A stretch of 64,000 nucleotides of DNA from Asterias rubens (lineage: Eukaryota; Echinodermata; Asteroidea; Forcipulatida; Asteriidae). This document shows, one piece after another, positions 36,843 to 48,400 of this stretch. Both the position numbers and the translations under genes were made by a program. Each line of letters starts with the position of its first letter. Positions within the stretch are counted from its first letter, which is position 1. The DNA lies in contig NC_047072.1 in the NCBI RefSeq assembly GCF_902459465.1, positions 14,803,267-14,867,266 on the forward strand, written 5' to 3'. The notes beneath the pieces were generated by a model. It saw only the letters and a list, made by a program, of their open reading frames with translations, was not told the DNA's origin and made no database searches.

Positions 36843-36967
36843 TCTTTTTTTGATTTTAAAGCCAACTTTATATTTTCACAATTTTATTTATTTGTTATGT
36901 CTACAGAAAAGTAGTTTCGATACAACAAGGGAAAGTTGACTTTCCTTTTTGAAGTTGTTGGATTTGA

Positions 36968-39900
36968 ATGCAACCTATCAAGATGGGTGTACTATCAACA
37001 CTTCCTAAGGAGTATGGATATGTCGTCCTGGTGGGCTCAGCCAGTTATGTTATGTTGAGCTATTTGGGAATTAAAGTCAGTATGGCTAGAAAGAAATATG
37101 AAGTAGAGGTTGGTATTTCTCTATCTAATTTTGGTCCTCTCAAATAATAACACTGTACACATGAAACAATTGCTATTGTTCCTGGATTTGGTAGAGCGCT
37201 GGCACATTCATCCAGAGGTCGCAAAACCAGCTCCTGTCAACTCCAAATTTCTTTAACAAAACTCTTTCTTTGTTTTGTTCAGTGTTGAGAGGTTCAGCCA
37301 TTAGAATTTAAGCAATTCTGTCATAAAATAATGGTGTCACTGTAAATACTAGAGCAAATAAATAAATGTAAATTTGTCAATACAAAAGCATTTTAAACAA
37401 GAGGTGTTTCGCTAACAGCAACACCTAAACTAAAAATGTATACAAAAAATTCTAGATAAACAACTTTTAAGCTTATGAATAAAGTATACACTGTAGGCTT
37501 GTATGATTACACAAACTACTGTATCTTTTTGGTTATATTATAATTGTAGGTTTTACTGTGTGTAATCTTTTATTTTAACTGGTTCTTAAGTAGAGGTTTA
37601 CAGAGTTTTATTTTCTGTGTTTGTTCTTGAACAGTACCCAGCTATGTACAGTGATTCTCAGCCATTGTTTAACTGTGTACAGAGAGCTCATCAAAACACG
37701 TGAGTAAGCTAAACTGAATTCAAAATTACAGAATAGTTATTCAAATTGCCTTGTTAACAGCATTTTGGTGTGTAAAAATATGATATGTAATTCGAAAGTT
37801 CCCACCAATGGTCTTCCTTTGTTGAAGATAATTTCAAACAACCAATAAGTGTAACTTGAGATAAATACTTGGGCCTTAAAGAGTTGCATAACCACAACAA
37901 AATAGCCGAGTACAATCAAATTAAGCTTTCCAAAATAAGTTTACCATCCAACATACCATTTCTTATGTTTCCTGTGACTAGTGTAGTATCCTGCTCATTT
38001 CTTTTAAGCTAACAAGTTTTAAGGCTATTTTCTCCTCAAGTTAAGTCGCTCTATGAATTGTAAACTTCATTTACATTGTAGTTCTGAAGCCTTGGACATC
38101 GCCGAGGTTGGTTAATTGAAATAACTCGATACCTCGATCTGCCTTCTTTTAAATGCTCTGTAGAACCATTTAATTTTCTACACCAGTTAACATATCCCTT
38201 GTTCAAGTAATGGTTTTGGTTGAATTGCCAGTGCCTTCCTGAATGGTTTTCTTCTCTTCAATTTAAAATAACTGACAGTCAAAGATCCAAAAGTTAAAAC
38301 TGGTTGTGTTTTGTATATCCATTGCAGTTTGGAGGCGTATCCACCATTCCTGTTTTTCCTGGCAATGTCAGGGATTAGATTTCCGGTAAGAAGTAGTCTA
38401 GTGGCCAAAATGCAGCTCGGGCAAAGACATCATTTTGGAAGGCTATTTAATATATTGAACCATTTATATGTGCATTTGTTTCAATTTTATTTTGGACGTG
38501 GTGGATGCAGGGTTCTTAGTTCTTAGTTTTTGTGTTTTGTTTTCTCAAAATGAGGGCCTTCTAATTTATGACATTTTCATGGGTTGGTTTACTGATGTGA
38601 ATGTTGAATAGAGTGTTGGGATTAATTAAAACCTTGATCTAGATTAAATGTCAGGAGATGAAATATGTATACATCAAACCAGGCCCCCCCCCCAAAAAAA
38701 AAAAAAAAAAAAACAGCCTTGGAGGCCATAACCTCTGTTTTTGTGCCCGTTCAAAGGTGTCCCATAGACTTTAGTATGTTCCAATGGAATTTCCCTTTGC
38801 AAAATGAAAATGGAAAGCCCTCTCAACAGATTACATTCCAGGACTGGTACACACATATTGGTACTGTCAACAGCTCCCCAATACTCATTACCAAGTAAGT
38901 TTTTATGCTAACAATTATTTTGAGTAAATTACCAATAGTGTCCACTGCCTTTAATGCAAAAGGTGGTTACACATAGAATAATCCTCACCCTGAGGCGTAA
39001 AGTCATTGTCAGTTGTTACTTTTGACAACCTCTTTATTACCACACTCTTGTTATTGTAGAGAGCATCAGCTGCATGTGGTGCAGTATGGATCTTGAGTCG
39101 ATTCAGCTATGCTCATGGCTACTACACAGGAGGTAAACAGAGTTTACTGAATAAGGATTCATCAGTCATTGTTTTATAGTAATGCAAGAAAAGATGATGG
39201 GGGTTGCTGGATAAAGATTCTGCTGTGAATTCTAAAAACTCTTTTGAGAATCATGCTTGATTTATACAGTGTGTGCCCTTTTCTTGCAAAGGATTTACCC
39301 ATATGAATGAATTGAATGCTATGTGAGGAACGTACCTCTGCCATCCCTTTTTAGTGTGAAAAGGCCTAAAGTTGGACTTGAGCATACCAGTGCTAATCAG
39401 TTATACAGGATGGCAGGGCATATTGGTGGTTCTATTCTAAAACAGTAAAGTATTAAGAAGTATCATCACATACCTCAGGGTTCTGCCCACAGTGGCCGGT
39501 GCCAGAAAACCCGCCCGGCACTTCACATACCTCAGGGTTCTGCCCACAGTGGCAGGTGCCAGAAAACCCGCCCGGCACTTCACATACCTCAGGGTTCTGC
39601 CCACAGTGGCCGGTGCCAGAAAACCCGCCCGGCACTTCACATACCTCAGGGTTCTGCCCATAGTGGCCGGTGCCAGAAAACCCGCCCGGCACTTCACATA
39701 CCTCAGGGTTCTGCCCATAGTGGCCGGTGCCAGAAAACCTGCCCGGCACTTCACATACCTCAGGGTTCTGCCCATAGTGGCCGGTGCCAGAAAACCCGCC
39801 CGGCACTTCACATACCTCAGGGTTCTGCCCACAGTGGCAGGTGCCAGAAAATCCGCCCGGCACTTCACATACATCAGGGTTCTGCCCATAGTGGCCGGTG

Positions 39901-42417
39901 CCAGAAAACCTGCCCGGCACTTCACATACCTCAGGGTTCTGCCCATAGTGGCAGGTGCCAGAAAACCCGCCCGGCACTTCACATACCTCAGGGTTCTGCC
40001 CAAAGTGGCAGGTGCCAGAAAACCCGCCCGGCACTTCACATACCTCAGGGTTCTGCAAACAGTGGCCGGTGCCAGAAAACCCGCCCGGCACTTCACATAC
40101 CTCAGGGTTCTGCAAACAGTGGCCGGTGCCAGAAAACCCGCCCGGCACTTCACATACCTCAGGGTTCTGCAAACAGTGGCCGGTGCCAGAAAACCCGCCC
40201 GGCACTTCACATACCTCAGGGTTCTGCCCATAGTGGCCGGTGCCAGAAAACCCGCCCGGCACTTCACATACCTCAGGGTTCTGCCCATAGTGGCCGGTGC
40301 CAGAAAACCCGCCCGGCACTTCACATACCTCAGGGTTCTGCCCACAGTGGCCGGTGCCAGAAAACCCGCCCGGCACTTCACATACCTCAGGGTTCTGCCC
40401 ATAGTGGCAGGTGCCAGAAAACCCGCCCGGCACTTCACATACCTCAGGGTTCTGCCCATAGTGGCCGGTGCCAGAAAACCCGCCCGGCACTTCACATACC
40501 TCAGGGTTCTGCCCACAGTGGCAGGTGCCAGAAAACCCGCCCGGCACTTCACATACCTCAGGGTTCTGCCCACAGTGGCCGGTGCCAGAAAACCCGCCCG
40601 GCACTTCACATACCTCAGGGTTCTGCCCACAGTGGCAGGTGCCAGAAAACCCGCCCGGCACTTCACATACCTCAGGGTTCTGCCCACAGTGGCCGGTGCC
40701 AGAAAACCCGCCCGGCACTTCACATACCTCAGGGTTCTGCCCATAGTGGCCGGTGCCAGAAAACCCGCCCGGCACTTCACATACCTCAGGGTTCTGCCCA
40801 TAGTGGCCGGTGCCAGAAAACCCGCCCGGCACTTCACATACCTCAGGGTTCTGCCCATAGTGGCCGGTGCCAGAAAACCCGCCCGGCACTTCACATACCT
40901 CAGGGTTCTGCAAACAGTGGCCGGTGCCAGAAAACCCGCCCGGCACTTCACATACCTCAGGGTTCTGCCCACAGTGGCCGGTGCCAGAAAACCCGCCCGG
41001 CACTTCACATACCTCAGGGTTCTGCCCACAGTGGCAGGTGCCAGAAAACCCGCCCGGCACTTCACATACCTCAGGGTTCTGCCCACAGTGGCCGGTGCCA
41101 GAAAACATGCCCGGCACTTCACATACCTCAGGGTTCTGCCCATAGTGGCAGGTGCCAGAAAACCCGCCCGGCACTTCACATACCTCAGGGTTCTGCCCAT
41201 AGTGGCCGGTGCCAGAAAACCCGCCCGGCACTTCACATACCTCAGGGTTCTGCCCATAGTGGCCGGTGCCAGAAAACATGCCCGGCACTTCACATACCTC
41301 AGGGTTCTGCCCACAGTGGCCGGTGCCAGAAAACCCGCCCGGCACTTCACATACCTCAGGGTTCTGCCCACAGTGGCCGGTGCCAGAAAACATGCCCGGC
41401 ACTTCACATACCTCAGGGTTCTGCCCATAGTGGCAGGTGCCAGAAAACCCGCCCGGCACTTCACATACCTCAGGGTTCTGCCCATAGTGGCCGGTGCCAG
41501 AAAACCCGCCCGGCACTTCACATACCTCAGGGTTCTGCCCACAGTGGCCGGTGCCAGAAAACCCGCCCGGCACTTCACATACCTCAGGGTTCTGCCCACA
41601 GTGGCAGGTGCCAGAAAACCCGCCCGGCACTTCACATACCTCAGGGTTCTGCCCACAGTGGCCGGTGCCAGAAAACCCGCCCGGCACTTCACATACCTCA
41701 GGGTTCTGCCCATAGTGGCAGGTGCCAGAAAACCCGCCCGGCACTTCACATACCTCAGGGTTCTGCCCACAGTGGCCGGTGCCAGAAAACCCGCCCGGCA
41801 CTTCACATACCTCAGGGTTCTGCCCATAGTGGCCGGTGCCAGAAAACCCGCCCGGCACTTCACATACCTCAGGGTTCTGCCCATAGTGGCCGGTGCCAGA
41901 AAACCCGCCCGGCACTTCACATACCTCAGGGTTCTGCCCATAGTGGCCGGTGCCAGAAAACATGCCCGGCACTTAGGATTCCCCAACCACCACTGGAAAA
42001 ATGTCCTCTGTTTCCGTCCACCACACATTTTACTAATTTTTAAATCACCCTTGCAATGTCCTATCAAAGGTTTTCAACGAAATGTAAATTGGGTGTTTAT
42101 CAGTAAGAATGGTATCCGAAGCCATTAATTTTGAGCACTTCTTTGATTTAAGTCTACCATGTAACTGATCCATCTCGCAATGGTTTCCAGGGAAACATTT
42201 TTCCACCACTAAAGAAATTCTGGGCAGAACCCTGATACCCTCCCCATCCAGTCAACAAGCATTTATTTTACCATTCAATTTCATTGTATTTTATTCTGCC
42301 TTTGTTTTTTGTCAAGAACCGAAGAAGCGTACGCGTGGAGCCTATGGATATCCAGCCATGCTTGGACTCTTTGGAATGACAATTGCCTTCGCTGTTCGTC
42401 AACTCCAGTGGGTCTAA
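36968..42417 (+). CDS. MGST3: Microsomal glutathione S-transferase 3 (MAPEG family)
   Basis: Exons 36968-37108, 37635-37699, 38328-38385, 39060-39132 and 42317-42417; 145 residues (human 152). MGST3 is a four-helix endoplasmic-reticulum membrane enzyme with glutathione transferase/peroxidase activity on lipid substrates. Seen: [20 protein letters not shown] (helix 1), [20 protein letters not shown], the family motif [20 protein letters not shown] spanning exons 2-3, [20 protein letters not shown] (exons 4-5), and a last helix ending RQLQWV. The first in-frame ATG is 36968; the second (36983, [13 protein letters not shown]) aligns better with the vertebrate N-terminus and may be the true start. 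Intron 4 (39133-42316) holds the 57-bp minisatellite. The C-terminus lacks the Cys-containing tail of mammals. Confidence 0.95.
38683..38716. repeat. Poly-C/poly-A tract
   Basis: A C run followed by about 23 A, in MGST3 intron 3, next to a fragment sharing GCCTTGGAGGCC-type repeat sequence with the SON intron near 31995. Confidence 0.85.
38923..38955. repeat. End fragment of the AAGGCAGTGGACAC foldback family
   Basis: AAATTACCAATAGTGTCCAC followed by TGCCTTTAA, matching one end of the element at 25607-25986. Confidence 0.75.
39466..41973. repeat. 57-bp minisatellite, 44 tandem units
   Basis: In MGST3 intron 4. The unit is CCTCAGGGTTCTGCCCA-TAGTGGCCGGTGCCAGAAAA-CCCGCCCGGCACTTCACATA. The period is exactly 57 bp with no net indel: the first GTGGC is at 39492 and the 44th at 41943 (43 x 57). 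Variation is confined to a few sites: CCCATAG/CCCACAG/CAAACAG/CCCAAAG, GGCCGGT/GGCAGGT, and CCCGCC/CATGCC/CCTGCC/TCCGCC. Because 57 is a multiple of three and the unit lacks stops in three of six frames, frames of 839-878 codons stay open on both strands. I regard these as non-coding. Each unit can form a small GTGCC/GGCAC hairpin. Confidence 0.98.
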
Positions 42418-45417
42418 AACGTCTAGCACTGATTTTGAATTGATTAAGAGGTGTGCAGTATAATTAGACTAGATAGTGCTGATCAGTTATATGAATATGG
42501 TGCATGTATAAATGTCTTGATTGGTCAGAGCTCATTTGTAGTTTAGACATTTATTTCAATATTGGCAACAACAAACAAATGTATGAAGTATCCTATAAGC
42601 GTTACATACAGACTACAAACAGTGCTTGAAACATCATTATTACAAATTTATGATACCTAGACCTAGACTGTTAATGTTATATTATTCATTGGACAATCTG
42701 AGATTTAAAAAATTGTATCAGGAAACTACTTGAACATTATGCATTGTTCATTATTTAATCAGGTGGTAGCCATAGAGCAAGGCCGTTTTGAATCATTTGA
42801 ATCCAAAAGCATCCAATCAGACACCTTCAAGTTTTGGATTTAGTCCCCAGGGAAATACAGGACGGCTTGTAGGTAGGTTGTTATTTGAAAATGGAGCTAT
42901 ATATTGAAATAGTTGCATTGTACGTGTTTAATTGTATTCCATTGTTTCTTTTGGAAGAATTTAATTATCTTTGTAATCTAGTGTTCGATTATTTTCTAAC
43001 TAATCTTGTTTGTACTGCAGAATAAATTAGTCCGAGTAAATTTACTTGCAATATCAAAGCACAAAGACATTCTTAGTTTCCTTTTACACATGGTTGGTAG
43101 GACACTGTTGGAAAAATTACTCTTGCATTACTAAAATGTTCCTTTGCACCAATGCAGTCAATCGCCTCCAAGTTGCCTGGCAAAGTTGCCTTGTGTATTT
43201 TCAAGTCACTTACTCTTAATTATATATTAAGGCAAGTATACACGCACATAGGTTGTTATATTGATAAAGGATATGCAGTATCCCTTTTGTGTTGGTGTTG
43301 CGCAAAATATTCACAGGGCTTAGTGTATGCCAGTACAGTTAGTGATTCCTCAATGATGGCAACACTTGTTTTATGGATAAGCTATTTTTCATATACTTAG
43401 GATATTATATACTTTGAAGATTACCTTTAAAATTAGCTAAAATATATTCTCATATTGACAGCTGTGTAATACAATTCCACCTCAGTGAGATCCCTGCAAA
43501 TTTGTCATTTTGTATTACCACATGAAGCAAGGATCACCACATGAAGCAAGTTAGTTTTAGCTGACCAACTGCCTTCTGATTAACAACTCAAATTATGAAT
43601 TTGTAAAGATGGGTTGAAAATATTGATGAAAAGAGTATAATATATATTTTTACAATTCAGATTTTAACTGTGTACAATTTATTGAGGACAGAATGAAATA
43701 ATATGCAAATATATTAGATTTTGTAATTCCTAATATTGGATTGTATGATTGTGTTATTTTTGTGACGATCTGTCTGTCATGTCTGTTATGTTAGTGAAAG
43801 CTTGCATCTTTTCAGTTTAAGAAACTGAAGGATTGAGATATGACATACAGTCTTGTGATAATGCTTTCTTATGATTATTACTTTTCATGAAGACTTGTGT
43901 ACTTTACAGTATTACCCCTGTTAATCAGACACTAAGCAGTCTCCCTAGGAGTATGCAGCACCATCAGCAAAATGGGTGCACAATGTGCTTAAAGTTCACA
44001 CAATCCAATCCCCACCTTCACAGCTACCCATTTACTTATCGGTGATAAGAAGCAATGTCAAATGTCTTGCTAAAAGGGAACAAGTCTCACACGAACCCAC
44101 ACTCCAATGTATCAACCATTAGAACTTGAGGCGCTCTTAGCGCTACCCATTTCTTCTATACTGGGGGGGGGGGGTAACTGATATGTGCGTTCTTGCCTCG
44201 TGGCCCGTATTTTATAAAACCTGTAAGCACAAAAACTTGCTAATCACAGAAGATACTGCTTAACAGAAACAGGTTACCAGCCAGAATGTCATTAAGTTTA
44301 CATTGTTGCAACTGGGGTCCCATTCAATTTTTAATTAGCAAAGAAATTTGTCGAGCAGTGTTTTCTGCTTAACAGCTTTATGAAATTGGGCCTCTCCTAT
44401 TTTCTCAGTGTCCCTTGAAAAACTTCAGTAAACGTTTCTCTTAAAAAGGGGCTCTTTACCAAGGTCCCATTTTCATTAAAGCTTGTAGTAGGCACAAACA
44501 ACTTGCTAAGCACAAAAAATCTTGCTTAACAGAAACGGGTTACCTTATTGCAATTAATGAAAAGGTCCAATCATACAAACAAATAAGAATCTTACAACTC
44601 AAGATCATACTTTCAACAGTTTGTGTGTTTATTCCAACAAACAAAAATATTTTACATTCAGTATGTACAATATACATGGCTTTTTGAAAAGGACGGTTTC
44701 CTGATTTAAGAAATTGAAGTACACGGAATATTTACAACTTGGAAAATTTAAGATTTGGTTCAACTGTCATTTTCCATGGGTTGAAGACGAATGAATTAAA
44801 TGCAATATGAAATATAAAACTATTAAAAAATATTTAACACAAAGGGCCACATCACAAATTTTCAAACAATTTAGCCCTGAAATAAGGCAGTTAACGTTTG
44901 TAAGATTGGTGGGCTGGAATCTTGGTTCCACAAATATAATGACCCCTTGATGCTGCTTAAATATCTCAACTGGAAATTCCAATGGTCTAAAAAAGAACTA
45001 TTTTAAACGCATTCAAGAAAATGTGGCCATCATCAAGGCCAAGTAAGGAAATGATTTGCGAAAAGATGATGCTATTTTTAATTAGCAACCACCATCACAA
45101 TTCATTTTTATTTTTTATTGGCTGCAAATATATATTTGAACACTTCTGAAGAATGGCAGAATTATTGTTGTAATTAAGGTATGTTTTAGACAAGCCTCAT
45201 AACCCTGGAGCTGAATCCAGTTTGTGAAATCCTCAAAAAGATTTATCTAGTACCCCAAGTCTATCTCGCAGCTTTCAAGTTAAATTTAAGGCATCAACAT
45301 TCTGTGATTTCTGGTACCAACCAAACAGAAGTCATCCATGAATCACATACATTTGAAGAATGCCCAATCTCTTGAAGCCCCTCCCTGGATTAAACAATAT
45401 TTAAAGACTGTGTGTTA
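42418..45417. other. Convergent spacer between MGST3 and DNAJB13 (3' UTRs)
   Basis: Three kilobases, AT-rich. AATAAA at about 43021 could end MGST3, and TTTATT on the plus strand near 44627 could end DNAJB13. Repeats at about 44205-44400 and 44455-44555 (next entry) and a two-fold direct repeat of ATCACCACATGAAGCAAG near 43515-43550 are seen. No further gene was recognised. Confidence 0.55.
44205..44555. repeat. Two copies of a GCTTAACAG / TTTATGAAATTGGGCC element
   Basis: The first (about 44205-44400) has inverted ends (GTATTTTATAAAACCTGTAA ... CAGCTTTATGAAATTGGGCC). A second, partial one (about 44455-44555) shares AAGCACAAAAAATCTTGCTT and AACAGAAACGGGTTACC. A third fragment is at about 3588-3655. 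Confidence 0.65.
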
Positions 45418-48400
45418 CTACAGTAGTGCTTCCTTAACTAGATGCTTCTTCTCAGGTATAAGCTGTTTAGGAAACTCGATGTCAAATCGGATGACGAGAT
45501 TGCCTTTATGCTCGGGGGCTTTGGATAGCGGCATGCCTTCACCGGGGACAATCTTCTCATATCCGGGGCTGGAATAAAACAAAAACAAACAAAGTATAAT
45601 TATTATCGGGAAAATCAGAAAAACTGTAATTAAACAGTTGGTTAAACCATACACCATATGAACACGTTGGTCGGCCATAACATCACATGGTCTAATGAAT
45701 AATCAAAGTTTCATTAACATAAATTGAAAGCAGTGTCTCATTTGCAGCTACGACTGACTATCGCCGGATTTCCACATCAAAGTGCATTGAAATACGGGCT
45801 GACATTGTGACACATAAAGCAACAGTCACAGTCAAAAATTCAGAAATGGATCAAAGCATCAAAGGAAATGCACAAGTTAAATTCCAATATCAGTGAAGTT
45901 GTTTCTGACCTGTTACAAATCAAACTATCAATGATATTTGTTTTGATACTTTGTATAGGACAGGAACTTCACAAACAAATCTTCACAAGGATGAGGATAC
46001 CAACCTGATAATGTCATTGATTGGAATATTAAGGAGACGTCCATCTAACGTTGGCACCTCAACACTACATCCAGTCAAGGCTTTGCCTAGAAGGACTCTA
46101 GCTGTAAAGACGAGGTCATTGCAATCTCGCTTGAAGCGAGGATGAGGTTTATCCCTGACAATAAAGACGATATCAGCTGGTACATTGTTGGGTCCTTGGT
46201 CACCTTCCTTGGGGAATGTGATGCGGGTGCCTTCACGCCACCCTTTCTTTACGGTGATTGTCAGGATCTTATCACGGATACTGGAGGTGTGACCATCTTC
46301 ATTCATCACCTGATGATACATAGGGATATTTGTGAGTATTTGGAAGAATTATTGTGACTTTTATAAGAGTGGATGAACCATTAAAACTGTTTAAAAAGTT
46401 TTTTTACAAGTAAAAGTCTGTCTGTGTCGTAAGATTGTAATGACATTTAGGATCTTTGGTTGTTTTGTATGATTACTGGCCTTTTAAGGATCAAGAACAT
46501 TTAAACCTGTTTTTTTTTTAAGACTTAACATACATGTACCATGTCCTCTGTCACATCTTTTGAGGTGAACAGACTATGTGGCACAAAAACAAGAAGCTGC
46601 CAAGATACACAGGTTTAATAAGGGTTAAATTAAGAATATAAACTTTTGGTTTTACCGTATACACTGATGTGTGTTAGCCATAGAGCTATATATATTGACT
46701 AGAGTGCTAACTTGCTCTGCGTTTTGAAGCCACCCTGGGCGCAGACATGTTTGGTGTGTTGCGTGAACTCGGAATTTTAAGAGAACACATTTTGCCGCGA
46801 TTATCTTACATTCTGCGTGTGCGTATACGTACGCAACTGTCCACTGGCGTACGTCCGCGCTACGAAAACCATAACTTCGACTTGGTTGCCGTACTAAAAA
46901 AAGGTAAACGCGCCTTTTAATCATGACGCACATGACGCTCGCAGTTTGTGCGCTGATCAGCAGATTGTGCGTTCACATTTACTTTTTTTTGCTTCGATGG
47001 CACATAAAAAAAGAACAGACGCACGATCATGCAAATAGCCGTACAATTGCCGTACAAAATTTCAAGCTTTTGTATTGGTTTGTACATAAACATGGATGCG
47101 CCCACACGGCTTCAAAACCTTAGTGCGTGTATAACGGGGTGTTAGCGCTCTAGTCAATATATATAGCTCTATGGTGTTAGCACTGTTTACTCAGTACTTA
47201 CCCGAGCTCTGTGATTTTTTGCATATAGAGCAGTACTGATGAGTATACAGTGCTAAAACACATCAGTGTATATGGGTAAAACCAAAAACTTAATATTCTT
47301 TATCCCCGATGCAAATTTACCCATATTAAAAGTTAAATTAAGGTTTTAATATAATCTTTGGTGCAGACCGGCATTAATTACCTGTGATATAAGTTCGAGG
47401 CATTCAAATATCATTTGTATTGATAACATAATTGAACTTACTCTTCTGGAGATCTTCATCTTCTTTGTGCATCCATGGAAAATCTCTTCAAGAGACAGAG
47501 TTAAATCTCTCTCAATAGATGCATCTTGCTTCTTTCTCCCACGTCCTCTCAGACCACCAAAGCCCATACTTGGATCTCCATCGCTTTCATCAAAGAATTC
47601 TGACAAGACAAATCATGGATTGATTCACAGTAAGGTAAAACAATGACCTACAATGTTGTTATATTTGCAAGTCCTGTATTGCCTTTGCATGCTTTTATTA
47701 GTTGCATATTCTGAAATTCTATATCAATACAATGACAAATGAATCAGGTAAAAAGAATGCAGAGCAAACAGCTCTCATAATTGAAAATTAAGATGATCTT
47801 GTGTGCTTACAGATTTGAAAACTATAGCATATCGCTTTGTGGGGTGTACACATCCTTCAATACCTCCGCAAAATTCTTATTTTGAAATGGTATAATTTTC
47901 TGAATTGTGTAGAAATGTTTTCGATTGACCCCTTGCATAATGCACAGTGCACCTACATGCGCTTAACCTATCCGCAATTTTGGGAGACAAAATGTACACA
48001 AAGGAGTTGACTCCCAAAATGGTGAGAATGAAAGTCGCTCATTGTGCGGAGGTGTGTTTCACGTTGAGCAAGGGGTGAAGATGCCACTGTTGTACTTACC
48101 ACTGAATGGATTGTCCCCACCAAAGAATTCTCTGAACACCTTGTTGGCATCACCATGAAATGTGTATCCGTGGGTCCATGCTCCACTCTCCATCTTGCCC
48201 TCAGGAACACCATTCTTCAATCCTTCCTCGCCAAACTGGTCATATACTGCCTTTTTCCTTGCTGTAGAGTAAAGTGCATTTAGAGATAAATCAGTATTTG
48301 GTAACTTGAGAATTTTGAGGGTTCAATCTTTAGAAATTGACTTGCATTTACATGTACACAGTTAATTCTTTGGCAACTCACTGCAAAATGTTACCAAGTT

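Larger units (their letters stand above)
35435..36967. other. Head-to-head spacer between SON and MGST3
   Basis: This 1.5-kb region holds the SON and MGST3 promoters, but about two thirds is repeats: a hairpin (35971-36057), a MITE (36148-36289) and a 550-bp element (36295-36842). That leaves about 35435-35960 for the SON promoter and about 125 bp directly upstream of MGST3. A possible 3' splice site (ATGTCTACAG, ending about 36906) suggests an upstream non-coding exon for MGST3. Confidence 0.5.

Noticed and set aside
39466-41973. Resemblance to a CRISPR array
   Set aside because: The whole 57-bp unit repeats without unique spacers and the genome is eukaryotic.
39437-42128. Open frames of 839-878 codons across the minisatellite, on both strands
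   Set aside because: They exist only because the unit is 57 bp with no stop in three frames; simultaneous openness on both strands, lack of non-repeat domain and location inside a clear MGST3 intron argue against real proteins.
46652-47123. Small frames around 46.6-47.1 kb
   Set aside because: Fully inside the nested non-autonomous element in the DNAJB13 intron, with no transposase motifs.
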